Shown one piece after another: positions 8,456 through 16,905 of a stretch of DNA of 45,017 bases. Both the position numbers and the translations under genes were made by a program. The notes below the pieces were generated by a model. It did no database searches. It had not been told where the DNA came from and worked only from the letters and a program-made list of their open reading frames with translations. The stretch lies in NCBI GenBank assembly GCA_964466595.1, contig CAYXNR010000013.1, positions 1 through 45,017 of the forward strand, read 5' to 3'. How positions within the stretch are numbered: position 1 is the stretch's first letter; each line of letters opens with the position of its first letter. The stretch comes from JABDGC01 sp964466595 (GTDB lineage Bacteria; Pseudomonadota; Gammaproteobacteria; DSM-16500).

Positions 8456-9967
8456 TTAGGATACTGTGAGTTCTTTCTCCTGTACAGACTTCGAGGCCAT
8501 AACCTGTAAGCGTTTCATCACTTCTTGCTCCTGAAGGGGCGGACTAAACAAATAACCTTGCATCAACTGACAGCCCAGCTTTTGGAGAAAAAGTTTTTGG
8601 GTCTCATTTTCCACGCCTAGCGCAATAATTTTTTTATCGAGATTCTTCGCCAAAAAAATCATCATGCTGACGATGGCTTCTGATTCTTTACTCGTCGCAA
8701 GATCGCGAATAAAGCTATTATCAATTTTTAAAAAATCCAAGGGGAAGTTTTTTAAATACCGTAGCAAGACATCACCCCCCTCAAAATGATCTACGGTCAT
8801 CCGGATGCCGAGACGCGCTAAAATCTTAAAGGTCTTTTCTAAGTTGGCTGATTGCTTCAAAATATCGCTTTCTGAAACCTCAAAGATAAGCGTTCGTGGA
8901 TTAACCTGGGTTTCTTGTATAATATGCAAAAGTGTACTAACAAAATGACGACTTTCAAGCTGCTGAAGAGAGATGTTAAGAGAGAGTGCCGGGATAGGAT
9001 AACCCTGAGATTGCCACAGCTTCAGCTGATAACAGACATGACGCAAAAGCCATTCACCAATTATTTCTATTCTGCCATTTTGTTCTGCAATTCGAATAAA
9101 TTCTCGCGGTGAAATGAGGCCGAATTCGGGGTGCTGCCAGCGTAATAAAACCTCCCATCCAAAGATTTTATTTTTTTCTACATCCATTTGCGGCTGGTAT
9201 TCCACCTTTAATTCCTCAAAGATGAGATCACGACACAGCGCTGAGCTTAAAGCCAATTCTCGTTGGGAGTGGCTATACATATCGAGGTGGTAATATTGAT
9301 AGGGCTGGGAACCTTTTTCCTTTGCCTGTGAGAGAGCCTGCGCTGCATTTCGAAAAAGGGTATCAACCGAGCCACCATCTGCTGGATAAATGGCAATACC
9401 AATATTAGCGCTCAGAAATAATTCTTGACGCTCAATAGAGAAAGGTTCTTCTAGTTTTTGAAGCAAGCGACGGACAATTAAGCCGGCGGATTCGGGATGA
9501 CTTAATTGAGAAAGCAGAATAACAAAAATATCGCCTGAAAAACGACAAAGGGAATCAATTTGACGAATTGAAACTTGCAAGCGAAGAGCCACCTCTCTTA
9601 AGGCCTGATCGCCAATTTCATAACCCAGGGTATTATTGATGATGCTAAAATTTTTTAAATCAAGAAATAAGATACCAAAGCAAGTTGTATTGCGTTCGCT
9701 TTGATTTAAAATAAGCTGGACTTGTTCCTTAAATACCGATAGACAGGGAAGACCCGTCACCGCATCTCGTAAAACTTCTTGTGTGAATTTATTTTTATAT
9801 TCCGCCAACTCGTGATTTAATTGTTGTTCCTTGAGATCACTATTTTGTAATTTTTTTTTAGTACGAAAAAGCTGGGCTTTTAAGTATAGAAGATAGAAGA
9901 CCTGGCCGCATAACAGCCCGCCTACCAGAAAAACAATGAAGGCTCCTATTACTTGCGCTTCCAGCAC
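8456..9967 (-). CDS. GGDEF-EAL protein with degenerate active sites, inserted between tolA and tolB
   Basis: A 503-residue protein. An N-terminal membrane segment (about 7-30) and short coiled coil (35-65) precede a GGDEF domain (about 66-230) and an EAL domain (about 245-495). The GGDEF signature is SGDIF (144-148), so cyclase activity is improbable. In the EAL domain the signature is EVL (272-274), the metal-binding DDF is DHF (393-395), and the AEGVE segment reads ALGVE (449-453), so phosphodiesterase activity is doubtful. Asn331 in LNIS and Lys414 in LKID are kept. It may be a c-di-GMP sensor or a purely structural regulator. It starts 88 bp after tolA and ends 27 bp before tolB, so it probably shares transcription with the Tol genes. 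Confidence 0.88.
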   Translation of the reverse strand: MLEAQVIGAFIVFLVGGLLCGQVFYLLYLKAQLFRTKKKLQNSDLKEQQLNHELAEYKNKFTQEVLRDAVTGLPCLSVFKEQVQLILNQSERNTTCFGILFLDLKNFSIINNTLGYEIGDQALREVALRLQVSIRQIDSLCRFSGDIFVILLSQLSHPESAGLIVRRLLQKLEEPFSIERQELFLSANIGIAIYPADGGSVDTLFRNAAQALSQAKEKGSQPYQYYHLDMYSHSQRELALSSALCRDLIFEELKVEYQPQMDVEKNKIFGWEVLLRWQHPEFGLISPREFIRIAEQNGRIEIIGEWLLRHVCYQLKLWQSQGYPIPALSLNISLQQLESRHFVSTLLHIIQETQVNPRTLIFEVSESDILKQSANLEKTFKILARLGIRMTVDHFEGGDVLLRYLKNFPLDFLKIDNSFIRDLATSKESEAIVSMMIFLAKNLDKKIIALGVENETQKLFLQKLGCQLMQGYLFSPPLQEQEVMKRLQVMASKSVQEKELTVS

Positions 9968-10055
9968 CGGGGCTCTCCTCTCTATATTTGTTTATTTTAA
10001 CATAGTTAGCGCTGGAACAGGGCTAATAAATGATCTATTTTTGATCATTTATCCT

Positions 10056-10928
10056 TTAACTGCTCCAAAAATCGAGGGTGTCTTTATTTTCCAGCACATT
10101 TTCTGGCTTAACCTTCAGTACAAATTGTTGGAAGGGTTCAAAAGAATAAATATCAGAAGGAACGGGCAGAGGAGAGGCCTTCAATACAGCTGCACGCGCT
10201 GAACGATCGAGTAGCAGATCCCCGCTGCTTCTGATGATATTCACTTCCATCACCACGCCGCCCGGCGCTAAGCGGATTAAGAGTTCGCAAGAGAGACGTT
10301 TATTGATATGGCTTGGCACGACCCACTGCTGGCCAATAGCTTGCAAAATAAGTGCTTTATATTTATTAATCACACCCTGCTTATGTTGGGAGCGCTGACC
10401 GGCAAGTTGCTTTTGTTCTTTCATGAAGCGTTGCAAGGTTTTTTCCGATTGGGCTTTTAATTCACTGCTGAATTTATTTTTGATTTGCTTCTGCTTGGCG
10501 AGCGCCTGTTTTTTAATTTCATTTTCGAGCTCAGCCAATAATTGTTTGCTGATTTCTTTTTTAACGATTTTGGAGGGACTCTCTTGCAAGCGCTTCTTGG
10601 ATTCATCTGGCAGCGCTAATTTTGCAACCGGCGAAGGCGCTTTCGCTGCTTCCTCAGTTGGAGCCGGCTTGGCTTCAGCAGGCTTGGCGACAGGCTCCTC
10701 TTTTTGGCTAGCGGATTCCTGTATGGGGGGCTTGGCTTCCACTGCCTTGGTCGGCGGCGCGAGAACAGGCGAGTCATTTAAAGCCACAGCATTCACTATC
10801 TTGGTATCAGTGTTCGATACCACAGGCATGGGCGCCGAAAATTCGAGGCTAGCAACTAAAATTAATAAAATAAAAAGATGCAAACCTGTCGACAGTAGCA
10901 AGGCTTTTTTAGCTGTAGTAGGCTGCAT
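10056..10928 (-). CDS. tolA: Tol-Pal energy transducer TolA
   Basis: Inner-membrane protein of 290 residues that couples the TolQ/TolR proton motor to TolB/Pal. It has one N-terminal transmembrane helix (about 10-30), a Pro/Ala/Glu/Lys-rich region, a Lys/Gln-rich helical domain II (about 115-185) shorter than in E. coli TolA, and a C-terminal TonB-like domain III (about 190-280) containing the LLLDRSARAAVLKASPLPVP segment. It begins 25 bp downstream of tolR. Confidence 0.95.
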   Translation of the reverse strand: MQPTTAKKALLLSTGLHLFILLILVASLEFSAPMPVVSNTDTKIVNAVALNDSPVLAPPTKAVEAKPPIQESASQKEEPVAKPAEAKPAPTEEAAKAPSPVAKLALPDESKKRLQESPSKIVKKEISKQLLAELENEIKKQALAKQKQIKNKFSSELKAQSEKTLQRFMKEQKQLAGQRSQHKQGVINKYKALILQAIGQQWVVPSHINKRLSCELLIRLAPGGVVMEVNIIRSSGDLLLDRSARAAVLKASPLPVPSDIYSFEPFQQFVLKVKPENVLENKDTLDFWSS

Positions 10929-10953
10929 ACGCTTATACCACCTTGAAAAAAAG

Positions 10954-11406
10954 CTAAGAAGAATTTTTGTTTAGGGGCTGCGTAATCAGGCCTACTTTGT
11001 TTGCGCCTGCTTCTTGCAGAAGAACCATAGCTTCAACCACTTTACCATAATTCACATTTTTGTCACCGCGCACCAGAACCGGTCTTTGTTCTGCCTGAGC
11101 GACTGTTTCTGAGAGCTGGGTTTGCACGAGGTTGCTTAAGACGCGAGCAGTAAGCGGCTGATTTGGTTTAGCGGCAATATTTAAATAATAATTCCCCTCT
11201 GCATCCACGGTGACGATAAGCGGTTCTTTTTGATCGGGCGGAATAGCTTTTGCCTCAGTTTTTGGTAACTCCACTTTTACCCCCTGGGTGAGCAAGGGTG
11301 TAGTAATCATAAAAATAACCAAGAGAACCAACATCACGTCGATGAAAGGAACAACATTGATCTCAGACATGAGGCGCCGTGATCTACCTTGAAAAAGATG
11401 ACTCAT
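10954..11406 (-). CDS. tolR: Tol-Pal motor subunit TolR
   Basis: ExbD/TolR family protein of 150 residues. It has a short cytoplasmic N-terminus, one transmembrane helix (about 20-40) with the conserved Asp in VVPFIDVMLVLLVIFM that carries protons, and a periplasmic domain that binds peptidoglycan. Its start overlaps the end of tolQ by 4 bp, indicating translational coupling. Confidence 0.96.
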   Translation of the reverse strand: MSHLFQGRSRRLMSEINVVPFIDVMLVLLVIFMITTPLLTQGVKVELPKTEAKAIPPDQKEPLIVTVDAEGNYYLNIAAKPNQPLTARVLSNLVQTQLSETVAQAEQRPVLVRGDKNVNYGKVVEAMVLLQEAGANKVGLITQPLNKNSS

Positions 11407-12119
11407 AGCAGACTCCCATCCTCTTCCTGTGATGGTTGTTGCGCATGGTGAAATAAAATATTGATGAAAGATTCTTGAAAGGCATCGTAACGATTTAATA
11501 AACGGTTTGCTTCTGTAGAATAACGGTTATAAGCAATCGCTGCAGGAATAGCAGCAAATAAACCCATGGCTGTTGCAATTAAAGCCTCTGCAATGCCGGG
11601 TGCGACCATGGCGATGGTGGCTTGCTGCACATGCGAGAGGGATTGGAAAGAAGTCATAATGCCCCAGACCGTGCCAAATAAGCCAATATAGGGACTAATG
11701 GAACCAATAGTAGCCAGGATCGGTAAATTACTTTCTAAATGATCTTGTTCCTCTGCTTGGACTACACGCATCGCTCGCTTAACGCTCGCTAACATGGCTT
11801 GCACCGTCATACCAAGCTGATTCAAGCGTAAAAATTCTCTAAAGCCGGCATGGAAGATGGATTGTAGCCCTTGTAAATGAGCTTTGCTTTTGAGACTTTC
11901 TGCATATAACTTCGATAAATTTTTTTCATCCCAAAAGTCTTCTTCAAAGCCTTTGATTGAACGATTCACTTGCTTCAGGTAAGCGGCTCTTTGAAAAATA
12001 TAGGTCCAGGAAAGAATGGAAGCACTGATTAGGATCAGTAGAACAGCTTTTACAATCAAGCCGGCGTTTAAAAAATAGGCGAATAAAGTAGAATCAAAGC
12101 TCACGTGAATCTCCCTCAA
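11403..12119 (-). CDS. tolQ: Tol-Pal motor subunit TolQ
   Basis: MotA/TolQ/ExbB family proton-channel subunit of 238 residues. There are three membrane spans: one near residues 15-40, and a pair near 130-155 and 170-200 holding the conserved segments LFGTVWGIM and APGIAEALIATAMGL. It pairs with TolR, with which it overlaps by 4 bp. The gene often found immediately upstream in related genomes, ybgC, is absent; the accessory gene at 12175-13737 lies there instead, 55 bp away. Confidence 0.96.
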   Translation of the reverse strand: MREIHVSFDSTLFAYFLNAGLIVKAVLLILISASILSWTYIFQRAAYLKQVNRSIKGFEEDFWDEKNLSKLYAESLKSKAHLQGLQSIFHAGFREFLRLNQLGMTVQAMLASVKRAMRVVQAEEQDHLESNLPILATIGSISPYIGLFGTVWGIMTSFQSLSHVQQATIAMVAPGIAEALIATAMGLFAAIPAAIAYNRYSTEANRLLNRYDAFQESFINILFHHAQQPSQEEDGSLL

Positions 12120-12174
12120 TGATCAGGCAAAGTATGTCTACTATCCTAGCGAGGGAGTGCGGTGGAAGCAAGAG

Positions 12175-13737
12175 CTAGCATTTTAAGCCAGCTTGTAGTG
12201 GTGGGAGAGTATCATTCTCTCTTTTGAGTTCTCCACCATGTAAGCGGAAGCGGGTGGCGGCATCAACACGAATACCTTGCCCCGGATCAAGGCCCTCATG
12301 AAGCGCTGCCAAGCACTTATTGTAGCGATTCTTTTCTGTGTTATTTTTAGTTCCCCTAAGAGAGCCAACGAAAGGATTACAATTATTTTTATACTTATTT
12401 TTTTCCGTCTTCAGTGCAGCAAGCAGATTGCTTATTTCTCTGGTACTCATAGAACAATGATTATTCTTAAGAGCCGCCTTCACGGTGTTCACATTCCATT
12501 TATCATTCGTGAAACCGGTTCTGAGATAGTTAACGAATCGCGCGCTGTGTTTTGCTAAAGCAGCTGCTAAGCCTGCCATAATCCCTGCGCCAATAAACAT
12601 GCCGACAATAGCGCCGGCTGCGGTGCCCACTCCCGGAATTGCAGAACCAGCCATCGCTCCGAGAACTGCGCCCTTTATCACCCCAGCATAAATACCCGCC
12701 GCTATTGCAGCCAAACGCCATAGACTACGCAGGATCTTTTTGCCTTGTAAGAGATTGCTCGTTGAGACAGCTGCTTTGATGCTCGAATAACCAGCCCCAA
12801 TGGCGGCACAAACAGCGGCAGTGAAAATTACAATCATTACCAGAATACCTAGCAGAATAGCGCAGAAACCCTTTCCATCATCCTTACTACCGCCACCTCC
12901 TACACTAGGTGAAGAAGAACTACCACCGCTCACATTGCTACCAACTGTGCCAAAAAAATGAGCTGCATGTCCTGCGCCTGAGCCAAGCGCCTGACCAAGG
13001 TGTAAGGCTCCCTGCCCAGCACAACGCACTGCCTGTACAGTGCCCTCAACTACTAGTTTGCTTAATTGAATAGAAGTACAAAGGTCATTGTAAAAGTAGA
13101 GACGGCGGGGATAATGAGACATCAGATAATAATCAAAAAAATCCAAGTGCTTATGATAAACATAGCCCGGACACCTGACATAATAAGGATGATATTCCCT
13201 GCGAATACGGGCTATATCTTCTGGTTTATATACTTTTTGAAATTCTTTTTGTTTCTTCTGCGGTAAATTATTCCACCAGTTCTCAGCCTTTTCGTAAGGA
13301 GGTGGAGGGACTTCTACATCTCCCTGATAGGGCGGCGGTGGGATTTCAAAAGCTTTTAGAAAACTACTATTTTGTAACCAAGGGTATTTTTGACTAAGCT
13401 CATTATAAAAATAAAATATCAGAAAATAATCACAAGCACCTAAGTCCTGGGTTGAATAAAATTCCTTGCCATAGTCTTTGGGAAAACTATTTTTATAATA
13501 TTTTTTGAGTTGAGAAATTTGCTGCTTGGATAATTTTCTCCCTTCCTTCTGCATGTTGGAACATTGCTCTGGCGTCAAGGCATTCCACCACTCTACAACC
13601 TGATCATAGGAAACTCTATAATTCTCAGGCGGTGGAGCAGAGGGTAGTTTCGCCTCTTGCTCTTGTCCATACCCCGGAGGAGGAGTTTGATCTTGGGAAG
13701 CATCATAATAAGAAGGAGGTAATGGGTTTCGCTGCAT
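12175..13737 (-). CDS. Candidate translocated effector: PPxY-rich, duplicated WWN module, glycine-rich membrane segments
   Basis: No family recognised; 520 residues. Four PPxY motifs are visible: PPSY (7-10), PPGY (20-23) and two in PPPPY contexts (134-137 and 145-148). PPxY binds WW domains, which are mainly eukaryotic. Two related modules of about 70-80 residues follow each other: 49-113 starts EWWNAL and ends FYFYNEL; 153-219 starts NWWNNL and ends LYFYNDL. A Gly/Ser linker (265-289) leads to a hydrophobic helix (291-315) and a Gly/Ala-rich membrane region (about 342-395) with GxxxG spacing. The tail is soluble, with several Cys. No signal peptide is seen. A PmrA-like direct repeat and a TATAAT box lie upstream. 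Type IV effector status is inferred. Confidence 0.8.
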   Translation of the reverse strand: MQRNPLPPSYYDASQDQTPPPGYGQEQEAKLPSAPPPENYRVSYDQVVEWWNALTPEQCSNMQKEGRKLSKQQISQLKKYYKNSFPKDYGKEFYSTQDLGACDYFLIFYFYNELSQKYPWLQNSSFLKAFEIPPPPYQGDVEVPPPPYEKAENWWNNLPQKKQKEFQKVYKPEDIARIRREYHPYYVRCPGYVYHKHLDFFDYYLMSHYPRRLYFYNDLCTSIQLSKLVVEGTVQAVRCAGQGALHLGQALGSGAGHAAHFFGTVGSNVSGGSSSSPSVGGGGSKDDGKGFCAILLGILVMIVIFTAAVCAAIGAGYSSIKAAVSTSNLLQGKKILRSLWRLAAIAAGIYAGVIKGAVLGAMAGSAIPGVGTAAGAIVGMFIGAGIMAGLAAALAKHSARFVNYLRTGFTNDKWNVNTVKAALKNNHCSMSTREISNLLAALKTEKNKYKNNCNPFVGSLRGTKNNTEKNRYNKCLAALHEGLDPGQGIRVDAATRFRLHGGELKRENDTLPPLQAGLKC

Positions 13738-13769
13738 GTTTTCATATCATAAAAATAAGTTGCGCGTAT

Positions 13770-13800
13770 ATTATAGCATTAAGATTAAGGAAATATTAGA
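13770..13800 (-). promoter_or_regulatory. PmrA-like tandem repeat with -10 box upstream of the PPxY gene
   Basis: On the minus strand, 13781-13800 reads TCTAATATTTCCTTAATCTT: two TTAAT-type half-sites (CTAAT and TTAAT) whose starts are 11 bp apart, each followed by two bases and T. This is the layout of the PmrA direct repeat that controls effector genes in Legionella and Coxiella. A perfect TATAAT (13770-13775) lies 5 bp downstream, 32 bp before the start codon. The sequence match is seen; binding by PmrA is inferred. Confidence 0.45.
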
Positions 13801-13818
13801 AAAGAGTAAGGCTATATC

Positions 13819-13915
13819 TCTGTACGGTACAAAAATCATTTTTGTCATTCTGAGCGCAGCGAAGAATCTGTATCTCATTGATAATTCAGATCCTTCGCTA
13901 CGCTCAGGATGACAA
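13819..13915. repeat. Truncated copy of the CTCTGTACG MITE-like element
   Basis: It begins CTCTGTACGGTACAAAAAT and continues through the inner palindrome (CATTCTGAGCGCAGCGAAGAATC ... GATCCTTCGCTACGCTCAGGATG) almost identically to the complete element at 27573-27704. The right part, including the terminal inverted repeat, is missing after GATGACAA. It lies between the PPxY gene and the pseudogene at 13932-14310. Confidence 0.8.
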
Positions 13916-13931
13916 TCGGGATTCAGTGGGG

Positions 13932-14310
13932 TCACCACCGACGCCCAAGACGGCTATGTTCCGGTTCCACCGGTTCCACCTTTTCTTCCTCTATTGCAAG
14001 CTGCTGCAGCTTTTGTTCTAATTTGGTAATGACTGCTGCTTGTCCCCCCCTATCTCCCATACCTTCTATAGTAGAGCGTAAGTGTTTCAGTTCTTCATTT
14101 ATACCCACAGTTGGTGATTTCTCTATTAGTCCCTAGCTGAGAAAAACGAGTTACAACAAGCCCCAGAATAAGCCTGGACTCCTCATTCAAATAGCCAGGA
14201 CGACGAGCTTCCATCACGAGATTCATTACGCCTGCCATTACTGGTACCAACTGGGTTGATAACAAGTCGGCCGCTTTGGCTCTGTCAATTGCTCTTGTTC
14301 GAATTAGAGG
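13932..14310 (-). pseudogene. Frameshifted remnant of an unknown gene
   Basis: Two consecutive minus-strand frames together read as one protein-like sequence. The first (about 14310 down to 14095) contains DRAKAADLLSTQLVPVMAGV and RPGYLNEESRLILGLVVTRF. The second, one frame over (from about 14130 down to a TGA at 13932-13934), contains GINEELKHLRSTIEGMGDRG and a coiled-coil-like KLEQKLQQLAIEEEKVEP. A shift near 14125-14135 would join them. There is no start codon in a sensible place and the upstream end abuts the ruvB stop, so the 5' part is lost. It probably belongs to a helical accessory protein; I recognise no family. Confidence 0.5.
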
Positions 14311-14311
14311 T

Positions 14312-15355
14312 TTAATTTTCTTCTAATAAACTCAAGTTTTTAGGAACCTGCAAGTGCTCGGGTAGCTTGAGGCCAAAATGCGTATAGGCTTTGTGGCTAG
14401 CAATACGGCCGCGGGGGGTGCGCATAATCAAGCCGCGTTGGATGAGAAAAGGCTCAATGACGTCTTCGATCGTTCCTTTTTCTTCATTGATAAAAGCAGC
14501 TAGGTTTTCAATGCCGACAGGGCCGCCGCTAAAATGATCGATCAAGGCAACAAGCAGTTTTCGATCCATCATATCTAAGCCTTGTTCATCGACATCGAGA
14601 AAATTGAGTGCTGCTTGCACAACAGAAATGATAACACGGCCTTCGGCTTTGACTTCGGCAAAATCGCGTACCCGGCGTAATAAGCGATTGGCAATGCGTG
14701 GTGTGCCGCGTGAACGCCTGGCAATTTCTTCGGCAGCTTCTTTTTCGATGCTGATATTTAAAATGCCGGCTGAGCGGAGGACAATTTCTGTTAATTCAGG
14801 TAAGAGATAAAATTCTAGACGAGCGACAATTCCAAAACGATCGCGCAGCGGTGAGGTTAAAAGACCGGCGCGCGTGGTGGCGCCAATTAAGGTAAAAGGC
14901 GGTAGATTTAATTTGATTGAACGGGCAGAGGGCCCTTCACCAATTAAAATATCAATTTGATAATCTTCCATGGCGGGATAGAGTACTTCTTCCACTACTG
15001 GACTTAAGCGATGAATTTCGTCAATAAATAAAACATCATGTTCTTGAAGATTGGTGAGCAAAGCAGCCACATCGCCGGCTCTTTCTAAAACAGGGCCGGA
15101 GGTTTGTTTTAAATTAACGCCTAATTCATTCGCTACGATATGAGCCAAGGTGGTTTTTCCCAAACCGGGGGGCCCAAAAATTAAAACATGATCTAAGGCC
15201 TCCTTTCTTGCTTTGGCCGCTTGAATGAAAATTTCCATTTGCTCGCGTGCGGCCTGTTGCCCGACATATTCGCGGATAAATTTTGGCCGCAAGGCTCTGT
15301 CGAAGGGCTCGGCTGTCTCTGTTTGTTCTGGGGAGAGTAGGCGATCTTCACTCAT
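14312..15355 (-). CDS. ruvB: Holliday junction branch migration ATPase RuvB
   Basis: AAA+ motor of 347 residues that drives branch migration with RuvA. It shows the N-terminal segment RPKFIREYVGQ, Walker A GPPGLGKTT, Walker B FIDEIHRL, sensor GATTRAGLL and a C-terminal winged helix (RGLIMRTPRGRIAS). Its start overlaps the ruvA stop region by 4 bp, so ruvA and ruvB are translationally coupled. Confidence 0.98.
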   Translation of the reverse strand: MSEDRLLSPEQTETAEPFDRALRPKFIREYVGQQAAREQMEIFIQAAKARKEALDHVLIFGPPGLGKTTLAHIVANELGVNLKQTSGPVLERAGDVAALLTNLQEHDVLFIDEIHRLSPVVEEVLYPAMEDYQIDILIGEGPSARSIKLNLPPFTLIGATTRAGLLTSPLRDRFGIVARLEFYLLPELTEIVLRSAGILNISIEKEAAEEIARRSRGTPRIANRLLRRVRDFAEVKAEGRVIISVVQAALNFLDVDEQGLDMMDRKLLVALIDHFSGGPVGIENLAAFINEEKGTIEDVIEPFLIQRGLIMRTPRGRIASHKAYTHFGLKLPEHLQVPKNLSLLEEN

Positions 15356-15954
15356 GCGCTGACCTCCTGTAAGGCACGACGAATCATTTCTTCACTGCTG
15401 CTCTTCCCTTCATCAACCTTAGCGACAGCACGGCTGGCTTCTTGGGGTTTATAGCCGAGGGCAATGAGAGCAGCAATGGCGTCTTGTAAAACTTGATTGC
15501 GAGAGGGTTGGTCAGAGGAAGCTAGTGTGGCAGTCGATAAGTCCTCAGACCAATCCTTGAGCTTATCACGCATTTCAATAATTAAACGCTCGGCTGTTTT
15601 TTTGCCAATTCCCGGCAAACAGACTAGTTTGACTGTTTCTTGGTTAAGTACGCAACGGGCAAACTCCTCTGGCTCGATGCTTGAGAGAATAGTCAGGGCT
15701 AAACGTGGACCGACGCCATTCACTTTTAAGAGTGCTCGAAACAAACTACGCTCTGGACGAGTTGAGAAGCCATAGAGATGATGGGCATCTTCACGTACCA
15801 CTAAATGGGTATAAAGAATAAGCTCCTGACCGACTTCAGGAAGACGATAAAAGGTACTCATGGGAGCCGCGATTTCATAGCCCACGCCTTGTACTTTGAG
15901 TAAGAGATTTGGTGCTTGTTTTTCTAGCAAGGTGCCAAAAAGTTGTCCGATCAT
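15352..15954 (-). CDS. ruvA: Holliday junction DNA-binding protein RuvA
   Basis: Tetrameric junction-binding protein of 200 residues. The N-terminal OB-fold starts MIGQLFGTLLEK. Two helix-hairpin-helix motifs follow (LLKVNGVGPRLALTIL and LVCLPGIGKKTAERLI), and a C-terminal domain III (about 152-200) contacts RuvB. It is separated from ruvC by an opposite-strand gene (16111-16905), which breaks the common ruvC-ruvA-ruvB order. Confidence 0.97.
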   Translation of the reverse strand: MIGQLFGTLLEKQAPNLLLKVQGVGYEIAAPMSTFYRLPEVGQELILYTHLVVREDAHHLYGFSTRPERSLFRALLKVNGVGPRLALTILSSIEPEEFARCVLNQETVKLVCLPGIGKKTAERLIIEMRDKLKDWSEDLSTATLASSDQPSRNQVLQDAIAALIALGYKPQEASRAVAKVDEGKSSSEEMIRRALQEVSA

Positions 15955-16110
15955 AAGAGATTTCCCTAGGGGCTTTACTCAGGATGATACCGCAAAAGCA
16001 TTTCTGGCACACGAGCAAAATCTTCTATAAGATCCTTAAAATCTCACCTTACGCGCCGTCGTCCCCCGCGTAAGTGAGTTAAAATTTAAAACATAGGAGG
16101 ATTTCGAAAT

Positions 16111-16905
16111 ATGCGAATTAGGTTTTGGGCGAAGACCTTTATTCCAGGAAAACTTTTCAGAATAAACGACGAAGAACTGACCTGGCATGCTCGCATCTTG
16201 TCTGGGATGCCAGAACAGGAAGACTCTCTCATTCCTCTCTTTGCAATTATTCCTTCCCTGTGGTTTCTTGGCTCTTCCTATACAACGGATAACCGAAGCT
16301 TTTCTAAGGATATCCATGCCTCAGCTCGAATGGCGACGCTGATTGACATTCAGGGTCCGGATAAAATCAAGCTTAGTCGTGAAATCCGTCCCACCATTCA
16401 GGTACGGGGCTTGTTAATGGATTGGATTGGTAACAAACATGAGCATGTGACGATGAAAAAAGCACAGTATGCTCCAAATAGTAATCAGGAAAGTATTGAA
16501 CAAAGCAAAGAGGCCATTCACATCGCCTTTAAAACTGTGATAAGCAATCCTTTTTTTGAGCTTGGTGGCATCCACTATGCTCCACCAACCATACAAGAAT
16601 TTGATTTAGACTTAAATTTTAAAGAGGCTGGGCAAATTAACTTGAGGCTCAGAGGAAGAACCACTCGTTTTCCTGCTTTTGAAGCCTATGTACAGATAGA
16701 AGATAATGAACCTGTCTGTCTTTTTCAGTATCATCCGCCGAAAGGTGCAACGCCTCTTAATTTATTTTATGGTTGGCAAGCTGTTCAAATAGAAAAGTGT
16801 ATTTCGACTCAAATAGAGAAGAAGTTAGAAAAACAGGACCCCTTGTATTCAAGCAAGGAAAAGGGCGAGAACCAGCCTTATTTTGGCTTAAAAAGTCGTC
16901 TTTAA
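16111..16905 (+). CDS. Unknown protein inserted between ruvA and ruvC (possibly DUF3238-like)
   Basis: A 264-residue protein preceded by a strong AGGAGG site 9 nt before the ATG. There is no clear signal peptide. The N-terminal part has the pattern KTFIPG ... TDNRSFSKDIHASARMATLIDI, which recalls the TFIP...GDxRxFS...Rt layout of DUF3238-type proteins; this is memory, not a search. A long mixed alpha/beta middle (FDLDLNFKEAGQINLRLRG) looks beta-rich. It is on the strand opposite to the ruv genes, and its last 4 bp overlap the ruvC stop tail-to-tail. Function unknown. Confidence 0.75.
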   Translation: MRIRFWAKTFIPGKLFRINDEELTWHARILSGMPEQEDSLIPLFAIIPSLWFLGSSYTTDNRSFSKDIHASARMATLIDIQGPDKIKLSREIRPTIQVRGLLMDWIGNKHEHVTMKKAQYAPNSNQESIEQSKEAIHIAFKTVISNPFFELGGIHYAPPTIQEFDLDLNFKEAGQINLRLRGRTTRFPAFEAYVQIEDNEPVCLFQYHPPKGATPLNLFYGWQAVQIEKCISTQIEKKLEKQDPLYSSKEKGENQPYFGLKSRL

